Assembly (NCBI RefSeq): GCF_014203795.1
Contig: NZ_JACHJU010000003.1
Coordinates: 124,001-188,000 of the forward strand
Direction of reading: 5' to 3'
From: Streptosporangium album
Lineage (GTDB): Bacteria; Actinomycetota; Actinomycetes; Streptosporangiales; Streptosporangiaceae
Length of the DNA stretch: 64,000 nucleotides
The notes beneath the pieces are model-generated. The model ran no database searches, was not told where the DNA came from, and saw only the letters and a list, made by a program, of their open reading frames with translations. This document shows positions 8,868 to 17,205 of this stretch, in pieces. The first letter of the stretch is position 1, and every line of letters starts with the position of its first letter. The translations under genes and the position numbers were made by a program.

Positions 8868-9800
8868 CTAGATGCCAGCGCCGACATGGTGGAGCTGGCC
8901 CGACGCAACGCAGAGGAGGCGGGCGCGGCCAACGTCGAGTTCCTGCACGGCACGATCGAGGCCATCCCGCTGCCCGGCCACGCGGTCGACGTGGTTATCT
9001 CCAACTGTGTGATCAACCTGTCCAGCGACAAGGCGACCGCACTCGCCGAGGCCTTCCGGGTGCTGCGGCCCGGCGGACGCCTCGGAGTCAGTGACGTCGT
9101 CACCGACGGCGCCATCGACCCGCAGCGCCGCGCCGCCGCCGAGCAGCGGGTGGGCTGCGTCGCAGGCTCTCTCACCGTCGACGAGTACCGCGACCTGCTG
9201 TGGAAGACCGGGTTCGTCGGCACCGCGATCACGCTGACCGCTGACCACGGTGACGGCGTGCACTCGGCCATTGTCCAGGCGGTCAAGCCCGCGATCTCAA
9301 CCGGCCTGGTCATCAGGCCGATGCGCGAGAGCGACGCCGGGCAGGTGCTGGCCATCTACCAGGCGGGTCTCGACACCGGCCAGGCCAGCTTCGAGACGCT
9401 CGCGCCCAGCTGGGAGGGCTTCACCGCGGGCAAGCTGGCCCACCCACGCTACGTGGCCGCCGACACCGAGAGCGGGGAGGTCGTCGGCTGGATCGCCGCC
9501 TCGCCGGTCTCGGCCCGCCCGGTCTACGCCGGGGTGGTCGAGCACAGCGTGTATGTGCATCCTGGTTGCCAGGCGCACGGCATCGGCCGTGCCCTGCTCG
9601 CCGCGTTCATCGCCGCTTGCGAGGACGCGGGTGTGTGGACGATCCAGTCCGGGATCTTCCCGGAGAACGCCGCCAGCTTGTCTCTGCATCAGGCGCTCGG
9701 CTTCCGCCTGGTCGGCACCCGCGAGCGCATCGGCTGTCACCACGGTTTCTGGCGGGATGTGCTGATGCTGGAGCAGCGAAGTACAGCCGTCGGACGATGA
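8868..9800 (+). pseudogene. arsM: Beheaded arsenite methyltransferase-ArsN acetyltransferase fusion
   Basis: The frame begins at the IS target site and reads LDASADMVELARRNA, the SAM-binding helix of ArsM, then the ArsM hallmark VDVVISNCVINLSSDK and an FRVLRPGGR strand. The N-terminal part of the methyltransferase, including its GxGxG loop and first Cys motif, is missing. From about 9300 an in-frame GNAT domain follows (VIRPMRESDA, HSVYVHPGCQAHGIGRALL, ENAASLSLHQALGF), resembling ArsN arsinothricin/phosphinothricin acetyltransferases. A shortened product from ATG 8886 (304 residues) could still yield an active acetyltransferase. The left flank of the first IS does not supply the missing half, so a deletion accompanied the insertions. 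Confidence 0.82.
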
Positions 9801-9990
9801 ACCCGGCCCGGTCAGGTCAAGGCTGACGTGCGGGAACATTCGGCGGCCGGTGGTGGTTGTGTCCTTCGTGGCCGGTGTGCCCAGTGTCCCCGGGCCTCAT
9901 CTATCGCCTTCGCGGACTACCGTTCGGCTGGAGCCGCGTTGCGCCTTTCGCCGAGAGGCGACCTGCACACCGGTACGCACACGTTGAACC

Positions 9991-10020
9991 GAAGGCCCCG
10001 CCGACACGGGCGGGGCCTTC
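9991..10020. terminator. Hairpin terminator
   Basis: Perfect 12-bp stem, GAAGGCCCCGCC paired with GGCGGGGCCTTC around a 6-base loop, 190 bases after the arsM-arsN stop. There is no U-tract, as is common in actinomycetes. It separates that fragment from the next ars genes. Confidence 0.7.
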
Positions 10021-10104
10021 GGCGTGTCCGGTGATTTCTCCCACCCGGACCGGCCGCACGCGGCAGCGTGCAGGGCCGATGCTCCCCCGCCTGAGCCTGG
10101 GCGG

Positions 10105-10410
10105 ATGTGCACAAAAGGCGACGGGCGGCCCATCGTGCTGTTCTTGTGCACCCACAACGCCGGCCGCTCCCAGATGGCCCTGGGATGGTTCCAGCACCTG
10201 GCCGGCGAGCACGCGACCGCCTGGTCCGGAGGCGCCGAGTTCACCGCCGAGATCAACCCCTCCGCCGTGGCCTCCATGGCCGAGGCCGGCATCGACATCT
10301 CCGCCGAGTTCCCCAAGCCGTGGACCGAGGAGGTGCGCCCGATCCGCGACGAGATCGAGCGGCGGGTGCGCGCCCTGCTGGCCGACCTCGACGTGTCTGC
10401 GGCCCCATGA
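10105..10410 (+). pseudogene. arsC-like phosphatase with an internal gap
   Basis: Compared with the intact arsC at 11965, this frame keeps the P-loop (LCTHNAGRSQM), the GxxxEINPxAxxxMAEAGIDIS segment and the C-terminal VRPIRDEIERRV helix. It lacks about 45 residues between PK and VRPIRDEI. The missing part includes the region of C85 and C89 (TMGCGDACP), so arsenate reduction is not expected. The gap preserves the frame. The frame is open back to a GTG at 10024, but ATG 10105 gives the natural N-terminus. Confidence 0.78.
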
Positions 10411-10430
10411 GAGATCCCGCGTACCGAGCA

Positions 10431-10456
10431 TGAATAGATATATGTCAATATAGATG
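10431..10456. promoter_or_regulatory. Probable ArsR operator and promoter region
   Basis: AT-rich imperfect inverted element ATAGATATATGTCAATATAGAT in otherwise GC-rich DNA, about 45 bases before the arsR start. Actinobacterial ArsR boxes have this TTGACATAT-like character. Arsenite should release ArsR here and induce arsR-acr3-arsC; this is inferred from family behaviour. Confidence 0.5.
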
Positions 10457-10499
10457 AGAGTCGACTTCGATGGACTTCTATATGAGGAGGGGAGACCCG

Positions 10500-10841
10500 G
10501 TGGAGCCCCTGGAGCTTCTGGAGTGCAGCCCGCCGCTGACACGCGAGCCGCTGAACGCCGAACAGGCCGTCGCCGTGGCGCGGGTGTTCAAGGCTCTGGG
10601 CGACCCGGTGCGGCTGCGGATCCTGTCGATCGTGGCCAGCCACGCCGGCGGCGAGGTCTGCGTGTGCGACATCACCGGCGCCTTCGAGGTGTCCCAGCCG
10701 ACGATCAGCCACCACCTCAAGGTCCTCAAGGAGGTCGGACTGCTGGTCTCCGAGCGACGTGCCTCCTGGGTCTACTACCGCCTGGCCCCGGAGGCGTTGT
10801 CGGAGCTGTCGGCCCTGCTGAACATCCCGGCCACGGTCTGA
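10500..10841 (+). CDS. arsR: ArsR/SmtB-family arsenic repressor
   Basis: Winged-helix repressor with the metal-binding helix GEVCVCDITG (C54, C56 counted from the GTG start) and the recognition helix SQPTISHHLKVLKEVGLL. It represses the ars operon until As(III) binds the cysteines. I chose GTG at 10500 because GAGGAGGGG sits about 8 bases upstream; the same frame is open to ATG 10470, which would add ten residues. acr3 follows after 30 bp, indicating one operon. Confidence 0.9.
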   Translation: MEPLELLECSPPLTREPLNAEQAVAVARVFKALGDPVRLRILSIVASHAGGEVCVCDITGAFEVSQPTISHHLKVLKEVGLLVSERRASWVYYRLAPEALSELSALLNIPATV

Positions 10842-10871
10842 CCCGCACTGAAGGAAGATCAAGGAAGATCC

Positions 10872-11972
10872 ATGTCCTCAAGTACCCGTGCTCCCGCTGC
10901 CGCGGCAGAGGCGGGCGTGATCGGTAAGCTCTCCACGCTCGATCGGTTCCTGCCGGTCTGGATCGGCGTCGCCATGGCGGCCGGGCTGCTGCTGGGCCGC
11001 CTGGTGCCCGGCCTGGGCGCCGCTCTGGACGCGGTCCGTGTCGGCGACGTCTCGCTGCCGATCGCCCTGGGCCTGCTGCTGATGATGTATCCGGTGCTGG
11101 CCAAGGTCCGCTACGACCGGCTGGACACCGTCACCGGCGACCGGCGGCTACTGATCTCCTCGCTGGTGCTCAACTGGGTCATCGGCCCCGCGCTGATGTT
11201 CGCACTGGCCTGGCTGCTCCTGCCCGACCTGCCCGAATACCGCACCGGCCTCATCATCGTGGGTCTGGCCCGCTGCATCGCCATGGTGCTCATCTGGAAC
11301 GATCTGGCCTGCGGCAGCCGCGAGGCCGCCGCGGTCCTGGTCGCCGTCAACTCGATCTTCCAGGTGATCGCCTTCGGCGCGCTGGGCTGGTTCTACCTGC
11401 AGGTCCTGCCCGGCTGGCTCGGCCTGTCGCAGGCGGCACTGGAGGTCTCGGCCTGGGACATCGCCCAGTACGTGCTGATCTTCCTCGGCATCCCCCTGCT
11501 GGCCGGTTACCTGTCGCGCAAGCTGGGCGAGCGATCCAAGGGGCGCGACTGGTACGAGAGCCGTTTCCTGCCCAAGATCGGCCCCGTGGCCTTGTACGGC
11601 CTGCTGTTCACCATCGTCATCCTGTTCGCCCTCCAAGGCGAGGTCATCACCTCCCAGCCCGGCGATGTCGCCCGGATCGCCTTGCCGCTGCTGGCCTACT
11701 TCTTCCTGATGTGGGGCGGCTCCTTCCTGGCCGGGCGCGCGATCGGCCTGCCGTACGACAAAACCACGACGCTGGCCTTCACCGCGGCCGGCAACAACTT
11801 CGAGCTCGCCATCGCAGTCGCCGTCGGCGTGTTCGGTGTCACCTCCGGTCAGGCGTTGGCCGGAGTGGTCGGCCCGCTCATCGAGGTACCCGTCCTGGTC
11901 GCCCTGGTCTACGTCAGCCTGTGGGGCCGGCGCCTGTTCACCACCACACCCAAGGGGTCGGTTCATGCCTGA
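10872..11972 (+). CDS. arsB: ACR3-family arsenite efflux transporter
   Basis: 366 residues with about ten hydrophobic segments. The family signature GLARCIAMVLIWNDLACG contains the essential Cys of ACR3 permeases. FTAAGNNFELAIAVAVGVFG and the closing GPLIEVPVLVALVYVSLW segment are also typical. It exports As(III) across the cytoplasmic membrane. A GGAAGATC site lies before the ATG. The gene lies between arsR (30 bp upstream) and arsC (8-bp overlap), the standard arsenic efflux operon. Confidence 0.93.
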   Translation: MSSSTRAPAAAAEAGVIGKLSTLDRFLPVWIGVAMAAGLLLGRLVPGLGAALDAVRVGDVSLPIALGLLLMMYPVLAKVRYDRLDTVTGDRRLLISSLVLNWVIGPALMFALAWLLLPDLPEYRTGLIIVGLARCIAMVLIWNDLACGSREAAAVLVAVNSIFQVIAFGALGWFYLQVLPGWLGLSQAALEVSAWDIAQYVLIFLGIPLLAGYLSRKLGERSKGRDWYESRFLPKIGPVALYGLLFTIVILFALQGEVITSQPGDVARIALPLLAYFFLMWGGSFLAGRAIGLPYDKTTTLAFTAAGNNFELAIAVAVGVFGVTSGQALAGVVGPLIEVPVLVALVYVSLWGRRLFTTTPKGSVHA

Positions 11973-12369
11973 CAAGCCCAGCGTCCTGTTCGTCTGCGTG
12001 CATAACGCCGGACGCTCCCAGATGGCCGCCGGCTGGCTCACCCAGCTGGCCGGCGACCGGATCGAGGTCCGTTCGGCGGGTTCTGCCCCCGCCGAGACGA
12101 TCAACCCGGTCGCCATCGAGGCCATGGCAGAGGTCGGCATCGACATCACCGCCGCCCAGCCCAAGATCCTCACCGCCAAGGCCGTTCAGGCCTCCGACGT
12201 GGTCATCACCATGGGCTGCGGGGATGCCTGCCCGATCTTCCCGGGCAAGCGGTATGAGGACTGGAAGCTGGACGATCCGGCCGGGCAAGGCATCGAGGCC
12301 GTACGGCCGATCCGCGATGAGATCCGCGACCGGATCGAGAAGCTGATCGCCGAACTCGACGCCCGATAA
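11965..12369 (+). CDS. arsC: Arsenate reductase, LMW-phosphatase type
   Basis: 134 residues: P-loop VCVHNAGRSQM (C11, R17) and TMGCGDACP (C85, C89). This is the thiol arsenate reductase fold that in actinobacteria works with mycothiol or thioredoxin. It reduces As(V) to As(III) for export by the ACR3 protein. Its ATG lies 8 bases inside the end of acr3, so translation is coupled. The gapped copy at 10105 shows what has been lost there. The M28-like gene runs convergently, with 59 bp between the stops. Confidence 0.93.
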   Translation: MPDKPSVLFVCVHNAGRSQMAAGWLTQLAGDRIEVRSAGSAPAETINPVAIEAMAEVGIDITAAQPKILTAKAVQASDVVITMGCGDACPIFPGKRYEDWKLDDPAGQGIEAVRPIRDEIRDRIEKLIAELDAR

Positions 12370-12428
12370 CCCGGCCCCAACGCACGCCTACCTGGTCAAG
12401 ACGGTGCGGGTCCGGACGGCGCCGATGC

Positions 12429-13223
12429 TCATGAGCGTTGCGCGTGCGCGTCCGCCAGCAGCCAGACAGTGGCGATGAGCAGACGCGCCGCGGCCACCAG
12501 GGTCTCCGGCTCGACGCGGTCGGGGGTTTCAGCAGGGGTCTGATAGCCGGGCATACCCATACCGACGCCGATCGCGGCCAAGCCGTGCGCGGCGTAGCGA
12601 CGGTTGTCCGAGGCCATCGCGCCGGCCCGCAACGGCACCCCGGCACGGCGCCCGGCCTGATCCAAGGCGGCCAGCAGAGCGTGGGCCGGGTCATCGCCCA
12701 CCCCGTCGAAGTGCGCGCTCAGCAGCGCCCGCGGCCCGCCCGTCGCCCCCTCTTCCAGCCTGTCCAGCTCGATCGGCAGGTGGCCGGCGGGGGCCAGCAC
12801 CCAGCGGTCACCCAGATCCGCCGCACTCAGGCCTGCCAGCGGCGCCGAACGCGGGTCGGGCAGCTCAGCCGAGGCCAGGTGCTCGACGAACTCCCGCCGA
12901 GGCTCCAAACTCCGGGTTATCTCGCCGGCGCTCCACTGCGGCACCGGCGTGTGATACAGCTCACGCACGCTGGAGACACCGAACGGGTCGAGCTGCACGC
13001 CGGCGCCCAGCTCTCGCAGCTGCTCAGCGAGCCATGCGGCGGCGGCCTGGCCGCCAGGGGTGCCCACCCGCCGTCCCGTGTAGCCGTCGGCGGCCAGCTC
13101 CGCAACACAGGTGAGCATCCGCTGCGCGCTCACCTGTTGCAGGGCGGCCGCCAGGCCGGGGACCTCGATCGCCTCCGGCGGCACGAGCGGCCGAGCGGGT
13201 GGGGCGGGCGGGCGGGAGTTCAT
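12429..13223 (-). CDS. Shortened M28-type peptidase, active site incomplete
   Basis: 264 residues from an ATG that overlaps the stop of the CCG-repeat gene (ATGA). The N-terminal half (RVGTPGGQAAAAWLAEQLRELG) and the metal motif AHFDG (H171, D173) are M28-like. The C-terminal part SDNRRYAAHGLAAIG and GYQTPAETPDRVEP also matches. The usual segment between these parts, which carries the catalytic Glu-Glu pair and another ligand, is absent. The terminal His of the usual Y-H-x-P-x-D-T is Gln228. Peptidase activity is therefore doubtful. It may be an eroded gene or a recruited binding protein for the coupled Cys-rich protein. Confidence 0.68.
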   Translation of the reverse strand: MNSRPPAPPARPLVPPEAIEVPGLAAALQQVSAQRMLTCVAELAADGYTGRRVGTPGGQAAAAWLAEQLRELGAGVQLDPFGVSSVRELYHTPVPQWSAGEITRSLEPRREFVEHLASAELPDPRSAPLAGLSAADLGDRWVLAPAGHLPIELDRLEEGATGGPRALLSAHFDGVGDDPAHALLAALDQAGRRAGVPLRAGAMASDNRRYAAHGLAAIGVGMGMPGYQTPAETPDRVEPETLVAAARLLIATVWLLADAHAQRS

Positions 13224-13477
13224 CCGCAGCACCCGGCGGAGGCGTCGGTACCAGCAGCGCTCGAAGCGGCCGCCGGAGCCGGCGCCTGCCCGCAGCACCC
13301 GTCCTCGGCCGCCTGGGTCGCCTTGGCTTCGCTCCCGCAGCACGACACTGCGGTGCCGGCGGAGGTGGCGGCGTCGGGTGCGGTGGAGGCGGGGCTCCCG
13401 CAGCATCCTCCGGCCACGGGCGGGGTGAAGGCGTCCTCCAGGTTTCCGATGAATCCACCGGTGATGTCGCTTGCCAT
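13220..13477 (-). CDS. Cys-rich protein with four CCG repeats
   Basis: 85 residues with eight cysteines in four CCG units at C25-C26, C46-C47, C61-C62 and C83-C84, separated by Ala/Thr/Ser-rich linkers; the last CCG is the C-terminus. The N-terminal part (ITGGFIGNLEDAFTPP) is more ordered. It is coupled to the M28-like gene by an ATGA overlap and faces the ars operon. Thiol-mediated binding of As(III) or another soft metal is likely from composition and context; a ribosomal precursor peptide is an alternative. I know no named family for it. Confidence 0.7.
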   Translation of the reverse strand: MASDITGGFIGNLEDAFTPPVAGGCCGSPASTAPDAATSAGTAVSCCGSEAKATQAAEDGCCGQAPAPAAASSAAGTDASAGCCG

Positions 13478-13925
13478 CGTGTGCTTCTTTCGGGCCCTCC
13501 ACTCAGGTCCGTGCGATGAGCCCCAAAGTAGCGAGAAAGACCAGGTCAAAGCCTCCCGGTGGAACCCGTGATCGGGATGCGAAGCCATAGCGCTCCGCAG
13601 TCGTCTGGGATACCGGTCTTCTTGCGAGGCCGATGAACAGCCACAATGCGGTCCGGGCCCTCCCTCGGATGATGGGAGCTGATCACTCACAGCTACTTTG
13701 CCCCTGGTGACGCCGACCCGAGTGGAGGGCCTAGAAGTGCAGACGCAGTACCAGCGGGCGGACCGCCGCCCAGCCGGACCGTCTGGACGAGGTGGGCGCA
13801 TCGGGGGTGACCTGGGCGGGCTGGGCCTCAAGGTCGGATGTCATCGGAACGTTTCTCCGTTTCACAGGGATGTGCAAGCCGACAGGCACACATCACCAGG
13901 ACAGGGATCAACCGAGAGCCGAAAG
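13478..13925. other. Intergenic region, no gene recognised
   Basis: About 450 bases between the CCG-repeat gene and the P450. The frames here are open only because of the GC bias and show no domain. I looked for a cobalamin-type or other known riboswitch core and saw none. The promoter of the CCG-repeat/M28-like pair should lie at its left end. Confidence 0.4.
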
Positions 13926-15116
13926 TCACGGCTGGGCCCGATCCCAGGCGACGGGCAGGGAGTCGACCCCGTAGACGATCGAGATCTTCCGGAAGGCGAT
14001 CTCCTCGGCCGGTACGGCCAGGCGCAGGGTGGGGAAGCGGCGCAGCAGCGCCGGGAAGGCGATGCGCATCTCCATCTGGGCCAGCGGCGCGCCGATGCAC
14101 CGGTGGATGCCGTACCCGAAGGCGAGATGGGAGGCCACCTCGCGGCCGGGGACGACGCTGTCGATATCCGGGCCGAGCGCGGGGTCGCGGTTGGCTCCGG
14201 TCAGCGAGCACAGCACCATCTCGCCCTTGGCGATCGGCTGTCCGGCCAGGACGAGGTCCTCGCGGGCGAAGCGGGGGAAGGCGACCTGTACGACCGTGAG
14301 GTAACGCAGCAGTTCCTCCACCACCTGGTCGACGTGGTCGTCGGTGTCGCGGACCAGGGCGAGCTGCTGGGGGTTCTGCAGGAGCCACAGGGTGCCCAGG
14401 GCGAGCATGCTCGTGCTGGTGTCGTGCCCTCCGGTGAGCATGCCGTCGGCGAGGCTGGCCAGCTCGCGGTCGCCGATCGTGTCTCCGTGCTCGCGCAGCA
14501 GCATGCCCAGCAGACCGTCACCTGGGTCTTTCCGTTCGCGGGTGACCAGCTCCGTCAGGTAGGTCATCGAGTCGTTGACCGCCTGGAGCGAGGCCTCGGG
14601 ACCGGCGGAGAGGTCGAACCGGTCGGTGCTCAGGCGCAGGAAGTCGGCGCGGTCGGCGTAGGGCACACCCAGCAGCTCACAGATCACCAGAGAGGGGATG
14701 GGCAGCGCGAAGGACTGCACCAGATCGGCCGAAGAGCCTGATCTCTCCATCGCGTCGAGATGCTCGGCCACGATGGCCTCGATACGGGGTTCCAGCCTGC
14801 GCAGCCGCCGCATGGTGAACTCCGGGGTGAGCAGCTTGCGCAGCCTGGTGTGCTCGGGCGGGTCGCGGAAGCCGAGGCCGCCGGGGTCCTCCTGAGTGGA
14901 CCCGGCGGCCGTCACGTTGCCGAAGTCGTTGCTGAACCTGTCGGCGTCGCCGAGCACGGAGCGCACGTCGTCGTAGCGGGTGAGCAGCCACATCGTGGAT
15001 CCACCGGGCATGTGCAGTGGGCAGACAGGCTGCTCGGCGCGGATGCGGCCGAGCTCGGCCACCGGGTCCATCCCCTCGCGCATGAACTGCATGAGGGGAA
15101 ATTCTGTTTCTGACAT
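13926..15116 (-). CDS. Cytochrome P450
   Basis: 396 residues, a soluble actinobacterial class I P450. The I-helix reads LTGGHDTSTS with the acid-alcohol pair D-T. The K-helix ExxR is EELLRY, and the heme-binding loop is FGYGIHRCIGAPLA with the cysteine thiolate. FRDPPEHTRLRKLL is the C-helix WxxxR-type region. It probably mono-oxygenates a small molecule with ferredoxin partners encoded elsewhere. No ferredoxin or biosynthetic gene adjoins it, so substrate is unknown. ATG start at 15116. Confidence 0.92.
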   Translation of the reverse strand: MSETEFPLMQFMREGMDPVAELGRIRAEQPVCPLHMPGGSTMWLLTRYDDVRSVLGDADRFSNDFGNVTAAGSTQEDPGGLGFRDPPEHTRLRKLLTPEFTMRRLRRLEPRIEAIVAEHLDAMERSGSSADLVQSFALPIPSLVICELLGVPYADRADFLRLSTDRFDLSAGPEASLQAVNDSMTYLTELVTRERKDPGDGLLGMLLREHGDTIGDRELASLADGMLTGGHDTSTSMLALGTLWLLQNPQQLALVRDTDDHVDQVVEELLRYLTVVQVAFPRFAREDLVLAGQPIAKGEMVLCSLTGANRDPALGPDIDSVVPGREVASHLAFGYGIHRCIGAPLAQMEMRIAFPALLRRFPTLRLAVPAEEIAFRKISIVYGVDSLPVAWDRAQP

Positions 15117-15270
15117 CGATTAGATCCTCATCGTCTTACAGTCGGGCATCGTGGCGCTGGAGAGGGCCTCGGGCCGGCAAGGAGCCGGACATCCGCGTCC
15201 GACGCTCTGGTTCCAGCGAAGGGTTGACGGAAGCCGGGTGCGATATCGCGGTGAAAGGGCTTGGACGCTG

Positions 15271-16479
15271 TCAGGCGAGGAGGGTCTCTCCGATCCAGCC
15301 GTCGGGCGAGCATCCCGGAGGGATGGCGAACACGGCCGAGCCGATGGGGGTCGTCCACTCGTTGAGCAGGTCGGCCTCGGCCAGTCTCTTCTGGATGGGG
15401 ACGAACTGCCGGTTGACGTCGGCCTGGTAGGAGGCGAACAGCAGCCCGGAGTCGGCGTGCCCTTCGGGGGCGAGGCCCTCGTCGTAGTTGTAGACCCGGC
15501 GCAGGATCCGCATGCCCGGGTCGGTGACGTGGGCCCGGCGGATGTGGGCGTATTCGGAGATGACGGGGAATCCGACCGCGTTGAGCCTGTCGAAGTCCGG
15601 CTCGTCGTGCTCGGCCTGCCCGGTCAGGGGGGCGCCGGTGTCCAGGCGGCGGCCGATGGTGAACTCCTTGGCCACCCGGTCGGCGGCGTCCCAGGTCTCC
15701 AGCTTCAGGCGGATGCGCCGCAGCACCAGCGTGGTGCCGCCACGCAGCCACGGCGGGCCGTCGTCGATCCAGACGGCCCGGTCGAAGTCCGCCGACCCCG
15801 GCTGGGGGTTGACGGTCCCGTCGAGCTGGCCCATGAGGTTGCGCTGGGTGGTGGCGGGGGACTGGGTGTGCGGGCTGCGCCGGAACCCGCGCTGGGTCCA
15901 GCGGATCCTGGCGAAGGAGCGGGCGTCCTTGACGGTCATGCGCAGGGCGTGGGCGAGGGCGACGGGGTCGTCGGCGCAGATCTGCAGCAGCAGGTCCGCA
16001 CCGGTCCACCGCTTCTCCAGCTTGTCGATCACGAAGCCGGGCAGGGGCGCTATCGATTCGGGCCGCCGATCCTCCACACCGGCCGCGGCGAACAGGCCGG
16101 GGCCGAAGCCGAAGGTGACGGTCAGCCGGGCCGGGAGCGCAGCCAGCTCCGGCTCGGTGTCGGCCAGCGCGGGCCGGCCCTGGGTCAGGCGACGGGCGTC
16201 GTCGGTGAGCAGGCCCATCATCCGGACGACGGCCTCACGGCCGGTGCCCGGCAGCAGGTCCAGGCCGACGAAGACCGCGTGGGCCTGCGGGGCCGTGGCG
16301 ATCCCGGCCTGATGGACGCCGTGGAAGGGTTCCACCGCCGAGCCGCCGGCGACGGGCGGAGCCGCTTTGGACGTGGTCGTGGATATGGCCTGCTGAGGGG
16401 CATATGCCACGAGGGCGCCGGCCGCCGCGGCGGCGCCCCCCGTGAGCAAGCCCCGCCGTGTCAGTCGAGGTTGCCGCAT
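15271..16479 (-). CDS. Tat-exported Dyp-type peroxidase (EfeB-like)
   Basis: 402 residues. The N-terminus carries a twin-arginine signal (RLTRRGLLTGG followed by an alanine-rich segment). The Dyp motif GQLDGT has its catalytic Asp at about 220. The AHIRRAH segment at 311-317 supplies the heme-ligating His, and ILRRVYNY follows. It uses H2O2 to oxidise substrates, or handles heme iron, outside the membrane. Its ATG shares one base with the stop of the upstream PCuAC lipoprotein (TGATG), so the two are coupled. No EfeU or EfeO lies nearby, so it is not a standard iron-uptake operon. Confidence 0.92.
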   Translation of the reverse strand: MRQPRLTRRGLLTGGAAAAAGALVAYAPQQAISTTTSKAAPPVAGGSAVEPFHGVHQAGIATAPQAHAVFVGLDLLPGTGREAVVRMMGLLTDDARRLTQGRPALADTEPELAALPARLTVTFGFGPGLFAAAGVEDRRPESIAPLPGFVIDKLEKRWTGADLLLQICADDPVALAHALRMTVKDARSFARIRWTQRGFRRSPHTQSPATTQRNLMGQLDGTVNPQPGSADFDRAVWIDDGPPWLRGGTTLVLRRIRLKLETWDAADRVAKEFTIGRRLDTGAPLTGQAEHDEPDFDRLNAVGFPVISEYAHIRRAHVTDPGMRILRRVYNYDEGLAPEGHADSGLLFASYQADVNRQFVPIQKRLAEADLLNEWTTPIGSAVFAIPPGCSPDGWIGETLLA

Positions 16480-17018
16480 CAGCCGTGGTCCTTGCCCATG
16501 TCCATGCCGGGCTGGTAGTCCTCCTTGCCGCCGGCGAAGTCCTTGCCGACCGCGGTGAACTCCAGGGTCTCCCCATCCTTGAGGGTGAGGGTGAAGGGGA
16601 TCTGCGCGCCGGGCTTCACCTCTTCGGTGACGCCCATCAGCATGAGGTGGTCACCACCGGGCTGGAGCTGGTGCGTGCCGCGCGCGGGAATCACGAACCC
16701 GCCCTCCTTGGGCCGCATGACCATCTTGCCCTTGGAGTCGACCACCTCGTGCAACTCGACCTCCGGTGACAGCGGTGAGGCACCGGAGACGACGGTCACG
16801 TCGCCGTCGGTGTTGTTGACCAGGGTGCCGAAGGCGGCGCTCATCCCCTTCTTGGTGGTCTTCACCCACGGGTCGGTGATCGCCAGGGGCGGGGCCGCGA
16901 CGGGTGTCGTGGAGCTCGCGGCGGCGACCGGTGCCGCGGTGCTCTGAGAGCCGCACCCGCTGAGCGCCATCACGGTGGCGATCAGGATTCCGGCAGGGGC
17001 GATACGGCGAGGAGACAC
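16479..17018 (-). CDS. PCu(A)C-type copper chaperone lipoprotein
   Basis: 179 residues with a lipobox LSGC (C22), an Ala/Thr/Pro linker, and then a PCuAC (DUF461) domain. Candidate metal ligands are ELHEVV, the GKMVMR methionines and GGDHLMLMG. A Met/His tail (PGMDMGKDHG) adds further ligands. It should bind Cu(I)/Cu(II) on the outer face of the membrane and deliver it to a cuproenzyme. Coupling to a Dyp peroxidase is the point of interest. Confidence 0.88.
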   Translation of the reverse strand: MSPRRIAPAGILIATVMALSGCGSQSTAAPVAAASSTTPVAAPPLAITDPWVKTTKKGMSAAFGTLVNNTDGDVTVVSGASPLSPEVELHEVVDSKGKMVMRPKEGGFVIPARGTHQLQPGGDHLMLMGVTEEVKPGAQIPFTLTLKDGETLEFTAVGKDFAGGKEDYQPGMDMGKDHG

Positions 17019-17205
17019 GTTGATGCCTTTCTTCTGGCTGTGCCGGCGGGCCGCGGCTTAATGCCGCCTCGATGTGGCCATGCCGGACAGACAGCCGGGA
17101 TTGTCACGCTGATTCGGTCCGCCGAGCCGCCGGATGGCGGCATCGGCGCAGGCCCGCGCATGCGGGCTCGGGAACGAAGTAATGCCTCCGAGTGACCTTG
17201 GGCGG

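Noticed and set aside
7965..9800. 611-codon frame covering IS and arsM-arsN
   Set aside because: The first 300 codons are antisense to the transposase; only the part after the IS end at 8868 has methyltransferase and GNAT motifs.
12429..13502. M28-like protein extended to an upstream ATG (357 residues)
   Set aside because: The extra 93 residues are the CCG-repeat gene read in another frame; the ATGA overlap at 13223 fixes the start.
13478..13925. Possible riboswitch or small gene in a 450-base gap
   Set aside because: No known aptamer core, no ribosome site with a coding-like frame, no conserved protein motif.
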